Of a stretch of 64,000 bases of DNA, positions 43,647-52,144 are shown one piece after another. This DNA comes from an uncultured Lachnospiraceae bacterium. Lineage in GTDB: Bacteria > Bacillota > Clostridia > Lachnospirales > Lachnospiraceae. Positions within the stretch are counted from its first letter, which is position 1, and every line of letters begins with the position of its first letter. Where the stretch lies: NCBI GenBank assembly GCA_934351255.1, contig CAKRJH010000006.1:101640-165639 (forward strand), given 5' to 3'. The position numbers were made by a program, and so were the translations under genes. Below the pieces are notes generated by a model. That model was not told the DNA's origin, did no database searches, and saw only the letters and a program-made list of their open reading frames with translations.

Positions 43647-45137
43647 TTATGAGAATGGATTCTCAGTCTTGTAGAGCATGCCCTTAGGCTGGTTGAATCC
43701 GATCTCCTCTACAGGAACGCCGATGTACTTGAATACTTCGTACAGGGCCTTTCCGTGATGGCCGAATGCAACTGCACCGTGATGAGGATAGTTGCCCTCG
43801 ATCAGTACGTGACGGTAGAAGCGTCCCATCTCAGGAATCGCAAAGATACCGATGGCACCGAAGGAACGGGTAGCAACAGGAAGAACCTCACCCTGTGCAA
43901 TGTAAGCACGGATCTTGGCATCAGCAGTGCTCTGGAGACGGAAGAATGTGATGTCTCCAGGGATGATGTCACCTTCCAGAGTACCGTTGGTAACCTCTAC
44001 AGGAAGAGAACGAGCCATGATCATCTGGTTCTTCATCTCATGGAAGGACAGCTTGCAGGAAGCAGTGTTTCCACAATGGAATCCCATGAAGGTATCCTTC
44101 TGGGTGTAGTTGAACTTGCCTTCGATTTCCTCTTTGTAGATGTCGGCAGGTACGGTGTTGTTGATATCCAGAAGAGTTACCACGTCATCGCTGACTACAG
44201 TTCCGATGAACTCGCTTAAGCATCCGTAGATATCTACCTCGCAGGATACCGGAATGCCTTTGCCGGTCAGACGGCTGTTTACATAGCAAGGAACGAAACC
44301 AAACTGGGTCTGGAATGCAGGCCAGCACTTTCCGGCGATGGCTACATACTTGCGGTAACCCTTGTGTGCATCGATCCAGTCTAACAGAGTCAGCTCGTAC
44401 TGTGCGAGTTTCTCTAAGATCTCAGGTTTCTTGTTTCCTGTGCCAAGCTCTGCCTCCATGTCGGCAACGACCTCAGGGATACGGGAATCGCCTGCGTGGT
44501 TATTGAATGCCTCGAACAGATCCAGCTCAGAGTTCTCCTCAATCTCAACGCCGAGGTTGTAAAGCTGCTGGATAGGAGCGTTACAAGCCAGGAAGTTTGT
44601 AGGACGTGGACCAAAGCTGATGATCTTTAAGTTGCTCAGCGCATATACCGCCTTGGCTACCGGAATGAACTCATGGATCATGTCCGCACACTCATCAGCA
44701 GTTCCTACCGGATACTCAGGAATGTAAGCATGTACATTGCGCAGCTTTAAGTTATAGCTGGCATTTAACATACCACAGTAAGCATCGCCACGGCCCTGAA
44801 CCAGTCCGCCGTTTGCGGAAGACTCCTCAGCGGCAGCAACAAACATCTTAGGTCCGTCAAAATGCTTTGCAAGCAGGGTCTCAGAGATCTCAGGACCAAA
44901 GTTTCCGAGGTATACGCACAGTGCGTTACATCCGGCAGCTTTGATGTCCTCCAGAGCCTGAACCATGTGGATCTCGCTCTCTACGATACAGATCGGACAC
45001 TCATAGATGTCAGCAGCGTCGTACTTTGCAGCATAGGCCTTAACCAGTGCCTCTCTGCGGGATACGGAAAGAGACTCCGGGAAGCAGTCTCTGCTTACGG
45101 CCACAATACCGATTTTCATAGTAGGTGTGTTATTCAT
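43647..45137 (-). CDS. L-fucose/L-arabinose isomerase family protein (COG2407)
   Basis: 496 residues. It belongs to the fucose isomerase-like fold but is clearly different from the 598-residue FucI encoded at 46.5 kb. Recognisable parts are AGCNALCVYLGNFGPE, NGGLVQGRGDAYCGML, TFMGFHCGNTASCKL and the C-terminal EGNYPHHGAVAFGHHG with metal-site-like histidines. The substrate cannot be read from sequence; adjacency to xylulokinase suggests it makes a ketopentose. Alternative roles are D-arabinose or L-arabinose isomerisation. The start at 45137 is preferred; MKIGIV six residues in is possible. Strong promoter and operator upstream. Confidence 0.75.
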   Translation of the reverse strand: MNNTPTMKIGIVAVSRDCFPESLSVSRREALVKAYAAKYDAADIYECPICIVESEIHMVQALEDIKAAGCNALCVYLGNFGPEISETLLAKHFDGPKMFVAAAEESSANGGLVQGRGDAYCGMLNASYNLKLRNVHAYIPEYPVGTADECADMIHEFIPVAKAVYALSNLKIISFGPRPTNFLACNAPIQQLYNLGVEIEENSELDLFEAFNNHAGDSRIPEVVADMEAELGTGNKKPEILEKLAQYELTLLDWIDAHKGYRKYVAIAGKCWPAFQTQFGFVPCYVNSRLTGKGIPVSCEVDIYGCLSEFIGTVVSDDVVTLLDINNTVPADIYKEEIEGKFNYTQKDTFMGFHCGNTASCKLSFHEMKNQMIMARSLPVEVTNGTLEGDIIPGDITFFRLQSTADAKIRAYIAQGEVLPVATRSFGAIGIFAIPEMGRFYRHVLIEGNYPHHGAVAFGHHGKALYEVFKYIGVPVEEIGFNQPKGMLYKTENPFS

Positions 45138-45186
45138 TTGTTTTATTCCTTTCTTTATGATTTGTTTTGTAAGTTTTTCGGTACTT

Positions 45187-45241
45187 GGTTTTACACAAAA
45201 CCACTACCTAATATTCTATTACAAATCTGCCTTTTTTGCAA
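45187..45241 (-). promoter_or_regulatory. Promoter and palindromic operator of the isomerase gene
   Basis: Minus strand TTGCAA (45236-45241), 17-base spacer, TAGAAT (45213-45218). Ten bases beyond the -10, GGTTTTACACAAAACC (45187-45202) is a perfect 6+6 palindrome at about +10, a typical place for a repressor that blocks initiation or elongation. Confidence 0.65.
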
Positions 45242-45382
45242 TGAAAACCCACTTAATCAGTTTCGGCCGTTTAAGTCCTTTTTTTCGAGAAAAATGTCAT
45301 TTTCTGTGTCGTTTGGGATGGCAAATTCTGACAGAGTGCGGTATGATAGAACAGGAATGAAACAAGGAGAGGATGTGAAGAA

Positions 45383-46438
45383 TTGGAAGAGAACCGCAGA
45401 GACGGTGTGGGAGAAGATTATGCAGATCTGAGCAGCTTCAATCCACGGTTTGAAGATCTGTATGAGGACCACCGGGATCAGCAGCATGCCTACAATCTCA
45501 ACGGCAGGCTGTATGTACACAATCACAACGGTGGGCCGGACATTTACATTGGAAAGGCACCGGACCGGCGCAGTTTAGACGGAGCCGGAACCTATGATGA
45601 CGGATCGGGAAGGGGCCGGGTTGCACCGATGCAGGAAGTGATGTCCCGGGGCAGTACCCGCCGCCGAAAAGATCCTGGCGATCCGAAGAAATCGGCAGTC
45701 CGGTCGGCAGTGGTGTCCTTTGTGATCGTCCTGCTCGTAGCCAATGCAGGCACGATCTTTGGATCCCTGGATGGAACATGGGACAAGATCGTTTCTTCTA
45801 TTAAGAATGAGTTTGACTCAGAGGGATGGAATGACGCAGACAGCGACGACGGATATACCGGAGTCTTTCATGGCAGAGACAGTGAGAGCCAGGAGTCCCA
45901 GGGCCAGGAGGTTCCGCTTGGCAGCATGTATCTGGCGGGAGAGACGATCACGCTGGGAGAGACGGCCGATACGATCAAGTTCTGGCTGGATCGTGCGGAT
46001 ATCGAAGAGGCGACAGGTGTAGAACCGGGAGAATCCGTTGATGTGGATCTCAGTCAGCCGGATGGACCGGAGCTTCAGGGTGATATCGGAGTCGTGACAC
46101 TGACCAACTATGGAGATGGGGACAGTAAGAGATTAAAGGATCTGACCATCTCAGCAGTGGAGAGTCATAATGCTTATGTCTATCAGGATGAAGATTATGA
46201 ACAGTACGACATACAGGAGACAGACGGGGAGATTGCCGGCGGCGTGACGATGGGAATCTCCCAGAAGGATGCGGCCGAACGGCTGGGAACGTATTTCCCT
46301 CATGTGGCCCAGGAGGATCCCGATGAGTATGGGATCGGCGGCGGAGTTGATGCCATCTCCGATGACTATTACTGCTTTGTGCTGGTCGAGGACGACAGGG
46401 TGAATTCCATCAAGCTGGAACTTCACCTCCCGGAATAG
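45383..46438 (+). CDS. Single-pass membrane protein of unknown function
   Basis: 351 residues. I do not recognise the family. Residues 1-104 are polar, with NLNGRLYVHNHNGGPDIYIG and many charged residues; a membrane helix at about 105-127; a Ser/Glu/Gln-rich stalk (150-172); then an acidic exterior domain with LAGETITLGETADTIKFWL and a C-terminal ISDDYYCFVLVEDDRVNSIKLELHLPE. A start at TTG 45383 is used since AAGGAGAGG is 9 bases before it and there is no closer ATG. fucI follows after 67 bases with a short hairpin (GGCGGA-CT-TCCGCC, 46448-46461) between. Confidence 0.7.
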   Translation: MEENRRDGVGEDYADLSSFNPRFEDLYEDHRDQQHAYNLNGRLYVHNHNGGPDIYIGKAPDRRSLDGAGTYDDGSGRGRVAPMQEVMSRGSTRRRKDPGDPKKSAVRSAVVSFVIVLLVANAGTIFGSLDGTWDKIVSSIKNEFDSEGWNDADSDDGYTGVFHGRDSESQESQGQEVPLGSMYLAGETITLGETADTIKFWLDRADIEEATGVEPGESVDVDLSQPDGPELQGDIGVVTLTNYGDGDSKRLKDLTISAVESHNAYVYQDEDYEQYDIQETDGEIAGGVTMGISQKDAAERLGTYFPHVAQEDPDEYGIGGGVDAISDDYYCFVLVEDDRVNSIKLELHLPE

Positions 46439-46505
46439 TGTTTTTTAGGCGGACTTCCGCCATAAAAAGAAGGATAAATGTTATTTGAAAGGAAGGTAGT
46501 AAACA

Positions 46506-48302
46506 ATGGCAGAAAACAGAATGATTGGCGATTATCCGGTGATCGGAATCCGCCCGACGATCGATGGAAGAAGAGGACCTCTCAAGGTGCGTGAGTCCCT
46601 GGAGGATCAGACGATGAACATGGCCAGAAGTGCCGCAAAACTGTTTGAGGAAAATCTTCGATATTCAAATGGTGAGCCGGTAAAGGTCGTGATCGCAGAC
46701 ACCACGATCGGACGTGTTGCAGAGGCAGCAGCCTGTGCAGACAAGTTCAAAAAAGAGGGCGTGGATATCACATTGACGGTGACACCATGCTGGTGCTACG
46801 GATCAGAGACGATGGATATGAGCAAGGATACCATCAAGGCTGTCTGGGGCTTCAACGGAACAGAGAGACCGGGTGCCGTGTATCTGGCAGCCGTTCTGGC
46901 AGCACATGCACAGAAGGGACTGCCTGCATTCGGAATTTACGGAAGAGATGTGCAGGAGGCAGATGCTACGGAGATTCCTGAGGATGTCAAAGAAAAACTG
47001 CTCCGGTTCGGACGCGCGGCTGTAGCGGCAGCTACGATGAGAGGTAAGTCCTGGCTGCAGATCGGTTCCGTGACCATGGGTATTGCCGGTTCTATCATTG
47101 ATCCAAACTTCATCGAGGAGTATCTGGGCATGCGTGTGGAGTCTGTTGATGAGGTGGAGATCATCCGCCGTATGACAGAGGGCATCTACGATCATGACGA
47201 ATATGAGAGAGCACTTGCCTGGACCAGGAAATACTGCAGGGAGGGCTGGGACAAGAACCCTGACATGGTACGCCACTCCGATGAGAAGAAAGAGGAGGAA
47301 TGGGAGTTTGTCGTTAAGATGATGTGTATCATCAAGGATCTGATGAATGGCAACAAAAACCTTCCGGAAGGCTGTGAGGAGGAAGCAGTGGGACACAATG
47401 CCATTGCTGCCGGTTTCCAGGGACAGAGACAGTGGACAGACTTCTATCCAAACGGAGACTTCGCCGAGGCCCTGTGTAACTCTTCCTTTGACTGGAACGG
47501 CGCCAGAGAGCCATATGTCCTTGCGACAGAGAACGATGTGTTAAATGGCCTTGGCATGCTGTTTATGAAGCTGCTGACCAACCGTGCCCAGATCTTCGCG
47601 GATGTCCGCACATACTGGAGCCCGGAGGCTGTCAAAAAAGCTACCGGCTATGACCTGGAAGGTGTGGCCAAAGAGTCCGGCGGATTCCTGCATCTGATCA
47701 ATTCCGGAGCACAGTGTCTGGATGCCTGCGGTGAGGTCAAGGATGCCGACGGCCATGGTATCATGAAGCAGTGGTGGGAGATGACCAGGGAAGATCAGGA
47801 AGCCTGTCTGGAGGCAACGACCTGGTGTGCGGCCGACAACGGCTACTTCCGCGGCGGCGGATATTCCAGCCGCTATCTGACCAGAGCCGAGATGCCTGCG
47901 ACTATGATCCGTCTGAATCTGGTCAAGGGACTGGGTCCGGTTCTGCAGATCTGCGAGGGTTATACGGTGAATCTTCCGGATGAAGTATCCGACAAGATCT
48001 GGAAGAGAACAGATTACACCTGGCCATGTACCTGGTTTGCGCCACGTACGACCGGAAAGGGTGCTTTTAAGACTGCATACGATGTGATGAACAACTGGGG
48101 TGCCAACCACGGTGCTATCAGTTACGGACATATCGGTGCCGATCTGATCACACTGGCATCCATCCTGCGCATTCCGGTATGCATGCACAATGTGCCGGAG
48201 GAAGACATCTTCCGTCCATCTGCGTGGAACGCATTTGGTATGGACAAAGAGGGTCAGGATTACCGTGCCTGCAAGAACTACGGACCTCTTTATAAACTGT
48301 AA
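46506..48302 (+). CDS. fucI: L-fucose isomerase
   Basis: Mn-dependent isomerase converting L-fucose to L-fuculose, and D-arabinose to D-ribulose. It is 598 residues, close to the classical size. N-terminal IGIRPTIDGRRGPLKVRESLEDQT, TPCWCYGSETMDM, FGIYGRDVQEADATEIP and GAISYGHIGADLITLASILRIPVCMHNV near the C-terminus are standard for FucI. It fits with the intracellular alpha-L-fucosidase at 16 kb. fucK and fucA were not found here. Confidence 0.96.
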   Translation: MAENRMIGDYPVIGIRPTIDGRRGPLKVRESLEDQTMNMARSAAKLFEENLRYSNGEPVKVVIADTTIGRVAEAAACADKFKKEGVDITLTVTPCWCYGSETMDMSKDTIKAVWGFNGTERPGAVYLAAVLAAHAQKGLPAFGIYGRDVQEADATEIPEDVKEKLLRFGRAAVAAATMRGKSWLQIGSVTMGIAGSIIDPNFIEEYLGMRVESVDEVEIIRRMTEGIYDHDEYERALAWTRKYCREGWDKNPDMVRHSDEKKEEEWEFVVKMMCIIKDLMNGNKNLPEGCEEEAVGHNAIAAGFQGQRQWTDFYPNGDFAEALCNSSFDWNGAREPYVLATENDVLNGLGMLFMKLLTNRAQIFADVRTYWSPEAVKKATGYDLEGVAKESGGFLHLINSGAQCLDACGEVKDADGHGIMKQWWEMTREDQEACLEATTWCAADNGYFRGGGYSSRYLTRAEMPATMIRLNLVKGLGPVLQICEGYTVNLPDEVSDKIWKRTDYTWPCTWFAPRTTGKGAFKTAYDVMNNWGANHGAISYGHIGADLITLASILRIPVCMHNVPEEDIFRPSAWNAFGMDKEGQDYRACKNYGPLYKL

Positions 48303-48313
48303 TATGAGGAAAG

Positions 48314-48342
48314 TTTACAAAACAGAGGTTTTATGATAAAAT
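48314..48342 (+). promoter_or_regulatory. Promoter of the glycogen phosphorylase gene
   Basis: TTTACA (48314-48319), 17-base spacer, TAAAAT (48337-48342), 12 bases after the fucI stop. Confidence 0.65.
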
Positions 48343-48343
48343 A

Positions 48344-48385
48344 ACATGTGGTGTATTTATCGGGATCGGTAGGCACACCACATGT
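48344..48385 (+). promoter_or_regulatory. 11-bp inverted repeat in the glgP leader
   Basis: ACATGTGGTGT (48344-48354) and ACACCACATGT (48375-48385) are perfect complements across a 20-base loop. It begins 2 bases after the -10, so it lies at the transcription start and in the 5' leader: it may be an operator or an RNA stem-loop. No T-run follows, so it is not a terminator. Confidence 0.6.
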
Positions 48386-48431
48386 GCTGATAAGAAAGAG
48401 AATGAGAGAGGAATACGGAGGGAACCAAACC

Positions 48432-50675
48432 ATGTATGAAAATGAGATCAAAGAGATCGTCGGCAGAGGCAATGACCGGGAAATCTACCTGGGACTGCTG
48501 AATCTGGTAAAGCAGGCTGCGGACCAGAAGGGACGCCTGCAGGGCAAGAAAAAGGTATATTACATTTCCGCGGAATTTCTGATCGGAAAGTTATTGTCCA
48601 ACAACCTGATCAATCTGGGACTGTATGACACCGTCAATGCAGAACTGAAGAAACAGGGCAAGACGATGGCACAGATCGAGGAGATCGAGAACGAGCCATC
48701 CCTGGGCAACGGAGGTCTGGGACGTCTGGCTGCCTGCTTCCTGGATTCTATCGCGACACTGGGGCTGCCGGGGGACGGCATTGGCATCAATTATCATCTG
48801 GGACTGTTTAAGCAGGTCTTTGAAAACAATCTGCAAAAGGAAGTTCCAAACCCATGGATCACAGAGCAGAGCTGGCTTCGCCGCACCAATGTGGGATATC
48901 CGGTCATCTTCAACAACATCACGGTACAGTCTGTAATGTATGAGATCGATGTGACGGGATATGACAATCAGACCAATACCCTGAAACTGTTTGATCTGGA
49001 GAGCGTGGATGATTCCATCGTGGCCGAGGGAAGCATTGACTTTGACAAGGAGGATATCCGCCGTAACCTGACTCTGTTCTTATATCCGGATGACAGTGAT
49101 TATCAGGGACAGCTTCTGCGTATCTACCAGCAGTATTTCATGGTGAGCAATGCCGCACAGCTGATCCTGGACGAGGCACAGGCCAAGGGCAGCAATCTGT
49201 ATGACCTGCCGGATTATGCGGTGATCCAGATCAATGACACCCATCCGACCATGGTGATTCCGGAGCTGGTACGTCTTCTCCGTATCAAGGGTATTCCGAT
49301 GGATGATGCGATCGAGATCGTGTCAAAGACCTGTGCGTACACCAATCATACAATCCTGGCAGAGGCTCTGGAGAAGTGGCCGATGTGGTATCTGGAGCGC
49401 GCTGTGCCGCAGTTGATCCCTGTGATCAAGATGCTGGATGTCAAGGCCAAAGAAAAATATGCCGATGAGCGCGTGGCGATCATTGACAAGAACAATATCG
49501 TACATATGGCTCACCTGGATATCCACTACAGCAAGAGCGTCAATGGTGTGGCATATCTTCATACCGAGATCCTCAAGAATTCAGAACTGAAACCGTTTTA
49601 TGATATTTATCCGGAGAAATTCAATAACAAGACCAATGGTATTACGTTCCGCCGCTGGCTGATGCACTGTAATCATGAACTGGCGGACTATATCACGGAA
49701 CTGATCGGAGATGGCTGGAAGAAGGATGCCGGCAAGCTTGAGGATCTGCAGAAATATCTGGGGGATGCCGGCGTGCTGGATCATCTCTATGAGATCAAGA
49801 AGGCCAAGAAAGAGGAATTTGCGTCATATATCCGGGAAAAAGAGGGTATTGCCGTCAATACCGATTCCATCTTTGATGTGCAGGTAAAGAGACTGCATGA
49901 GTACAAGCGTCAGCAGATGAATGCACTCTATGTGATCTACAAATATCTCGACATCAAGGCCGGACACAAACCGAAGACACCGATCACCGTGATCTTTGGA
50001 GCAAAGGCAGCTCCTGCCTATATCATTGCCAAGGACATTATCCATCTGATCCTCTGCCTGAGCGAACTGATCGCCAATGATCCGGAGGTCAGCCCGTATC
50101 TGAAGGTGGTTATGCTGGAGAACTACAATGTCTCCTATGCGGAGAAGGTCATTCCGGCAGCAGACATTTCCGAGCAGATCTCCCTGGCATCCAAGGAGGC
50201 TTCCGGAACCGGCAATATGAAATTTATGCTCAATGGTGCTCTGACCCTGGGAACAGAGGATGGCGCCAATGTGGAGATCCATCAGTTTGTCGGAGATGAC
50301 AATATCTACATCTTCGGTAAGTCCAGCGAGGAAGTGATCGAGCATTATGCAAAGGCAGATTACAGTGCGGAAGCATTGTATGATGCGGATCCTGAGATCC
50401 AGAAGCTGGTCGACTTTATCATCAGCAAGGATCTGTTTGCACTGGGTACCAAAAAGAATCTGATCCGTCTGTACATGGAGATCCTGACCAAGGACTGGTT
50501 TATGGCACTGCTGGATGTCAAGGAGTACATCCATGTCAAGGAGAAGATGCTGGCAGATTATGAGGATCGCGCGGCATGGGAGAAAAAGATGCTGGTCAAT
50601 ATTTCCAAGGCCGGATTCTTCTCATCTGACAGAACGATCGCACAATACAATGAAGACATCTGGAAGTTACAGTAA
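48432..50675 (+). CDS. glgP: Glycogen/maltodextrin phosphorylase
   Basis: PLP-dependent phosphorylase releasing glucose 1-phosphate from alpha-1,4-glucans, GT35. It is 747 residues, the short bacterial form without the long N-terminal regulatory part. KVYYISAEFLIGKLLSNNL, NGGLGRLAACFLDS and IQINDTHPTMVIPEL are present; the PLP lysine is K597 in SGTGNMKF. GGAGGG lies 8 bases before the ATG at 48432. It is closed by a good terminator. Confidence 0.96.
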   Translation: MYENEIKEIVGRGNDREIYLGLLNLVKQAADQKGRLQGKKKVYYISAEFLIGKLLSNNLINLGLYDTVNAELKKQGKTMAQIEEIENEPSLGNGGLGRLAACFLDSIATLGLPGDGIGINYHLGLFKQVFENNLQKEVPNPWITEQSWLRRTNVGYPVIFNNITVQSVMYEIDVTGYDNQTNTLKLFDLESVDDSIVAEGSIDFDKEDIRRNLTLFLYPDDSDYQGQLLRIYQQYFMVSNAAQLILDEAQAKGSNLYDLPDYAVIQINDTHPTMVIPELVRLLRIKGIPMDDAIEIVSKTCAYTNHTILAEALEKWPMWYLERAVPQLIPVIKMLDVKAKEKYADERVAIIDKNNIVHMAHLDIHYSKSVNGVAYLHTEILKNSELKPFYDIYPEKFNNKTNGITFRRWLMHCNHELADYITELIGDGWKKDAGKLEDLQKYLGDAGVLDHLYEIKKAKKEEFASYIREKEGIAVNTDSIFDVQVKRLHEYKRQQMNALYVIYKYLDIKAGHKPKTPITVIFGAKAAPAYIIAKDIIHLILCLSELIANDPEVSPYLKVVMLENYNVSYAEKVIPAADISEQISLASKEASGTGNMKFMLNGALTLGTEDGANVEIHQFVGDDNIYIFGKSSEEVIEHYAKADYSAEALYDADPEIQKLVDFIISKDLFALGTKKNLIRLYMEILTKDWFMALLDVKEYIHVKEKMLADYEDRAAWEKKMLVNISKAGFFSSDRTIAQYNEDIWKLQ

Positions 50676-50698
50676 TTCCGGACACACAACGTCAGAAG

Positions 50699-50726
50699 GC
50701 GGCGGGGGTATACCTGCCGCTTTTTT
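50699..50726 (+). terminator. Terminator after glgP
   Basis: 8-bp stem GCGGCGGG / CCTGCCGC with a short loop and T6. Confidence 0.85.
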
Positions 50727-50750
50727 GAACATAGTAATAAGGAGATTGTT

Positions 50751-50993
50751 ATGCCTGACACGGTAAATATTGTGTCGCTGCCGGTTCTTATGATCGTGGC
50801 AGCGGTGGTGGCGGCCGGCGCGGTGACGGTCCGGGTGGTGAACCGCCTGGGATGGAAGATCCGGCCGAAACATGTCCGGGTTTCTTTTGAAGAATTTGAA
50901 ACAGCCCCAAAGTCTGAGGATGCCGGGCAGAATCAGGAATCCGGGGCGGACAAAGAAGTGGAAACGGAGTTGCAGATGCGGGATAAACTATGA
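50751..50993 (+). CDS. Small single-pass membrane protein
   Basis: 80 residues: a hydrophobic segment (about 8-27, LPVLMIVAAVVAAGAVTVRV) and a charged tail rich in Glu, Lys, Asp and Gln. No family recognised. It follows the glgP terminator with a good AGGAG 7-8 bases before the ATG and precedes pfkA by about 50 bases; no independent promoter was found. It is likely a real small gene, but its role is unknown. Confidence 0.65.
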   Translation: MPDTVNIVSLPVLMIVAAVVAAGAVTVRVVNRLGWKIRPKHVRVSFEEFETAPKSEDAGQNQESGADKEVETELQMRDKL

Positions 50994-51045
50994 TAAGATA
51001 AGGTGATCTGTGAACGTGAATTACCAGAAATGGAGGGTTGTGAAA

Positions 51046-52119
51046 ATGAAGAGAATTGGCTTTTTGACCAGCGGAGGAGACTGCCAGAGCCTGAATGCTA
51101 CGATGCGGGGCGTGGCCAAGACATTGTATCAGGCGTATGATGATATTGAGATCTACGGTATCCTCGAGGGATATAAAGGCTTGATGTACGGCAATTACCG
51201 CAAGATGAAGCCGCAGGATTTCTCCGGGATCCTGACACAGGGCGGCACGATCATCGGGACATCCCGTCAGCCGTTTAAGAAGATGGGCGAGCCGGATGCC
51301 GATGGCAACGACAAGGTAAAGCTGATGTTGGACAATTACAAAAAATGGAAGCTGGACTGCCTGGTGATCCTGGGCGGCAACGGCACACATAAGACAGCCA
51401 ATCTGCTCAGCCAGAAGGGCTGCAATGTCGTGACCCTGCCAAAGACGATCGACAATGATATCTGGGGCACCGATATGACGTTCGGTTTCCAGAGTGCAGT
51501 CAATATCGCAACCGCAGCGATCGACTGTATCCACACGACGGCAGCATCCCATGGACGCGTCTTCATCGTGGAAGTCATGGGACATAAGGTCGGCTGGCTG
51601 ACCCTTCATGCGGGCATCGCGGGAGGAGCGGATGTGATCCTTCTTCCGGAGATCCCATATGATATTGACAAGGTGATCAAGGCGCTGGACAAGCGTACGA
51701 AGGAAGGCAAGAGATTCTCGATCCTGGCGGTGGCCGAGGGAGCGATCTCCAAGGAAGACGCCGCATTGTCTAAGAAGGAACTCAAAGCCAAGCGCAAGAG
51801 CAATCCATACCCATCGATCTCTTATCAGATCGGTCAGGAGATCTTCGAGCGAACCGGTCAGGAGATCCGTATCACGGTACCCGGACATACCCAGAGAGGT
51901 GGAGAACCATGTCCGTATGACCGCGTGATCTCCAGCAGACTGGGAGCAGCGGCTGCCCGTCTGATCATTGACGGCCAATATGGATATATGGTCGGTCTTC
52001 GCAATGGAGAGATCGTACCGGTTCCGTTGGAGGAAGTGGCCGGCAAACTCAAGATGGTCGATCCGAACGCTTCGATCATCAAAGAAGCCAAAGGTCTTGG
52101 AATCTGCTTTGGCGACTGA
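51046..52119 (+). CDS. pfkA: 6-phosphofructokinase
   Basis: Makes fructose 1,6-bisphosphate for glycolysis. It is 357 residues, longer than the usual 320-residue bacterial ATP enzyme. The donor site reads GGNGTHK (a Gly where ATP enzymes have it, not the Asp of PPi enzymes), yet the next motif is LPKTIDND, whose Lys is typical of PPi-dependent and group III enzymes. So the donor (ATP or PPi) is not certain. PGHTQRGGEPCPYDRV is standard. The ATG at 51046 has GGAGGG 8 bases upstream; a GTG at 51010 would add 12 residues. Confidence 0.9.
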   Translation: MKRIGFLTSGGDCQSLNATMRGVAKTLYQAYDDIEIYGILEGYKGLMYGNYRKMKPQDFSGILTQGGTIIGTSRQPFKKMGEPDADGNDKVKLMLDNYKKWKLDCLVILGGNGTHKTANLLSQKGCNVVTLPKTIDNDIWGTDMTFGFQSAVNIATAAIDCIHTTAASHGRVFIVEVMGHKVGWLTLHAGIAGGADVILLPEIPYDIDKVIKALDKRTKEGKRFSILAVAEGAISKEDAALSKKELKAKRKSNPYPSISYQIGQEIFERTGQEIRITVPGHTQRGGEPCPYDRVISSRLGAAAARLIIDGQYGYMVGLRNGEIVPVPLEEVAGKLKMVDPNASIIKEAKGLGICFGD

Positions 52120-52144
52120 CAAGAACAGCAGGAGATGAAAACGT

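Noticed and set aside
46448..46461. GGCGGA-CT-TCCGCC hairpin before fucI as a terminator
   Set aside because: The 2-base loop is too tight and neither strand has a T-run, so it does not fit a Rho-independent terminator.
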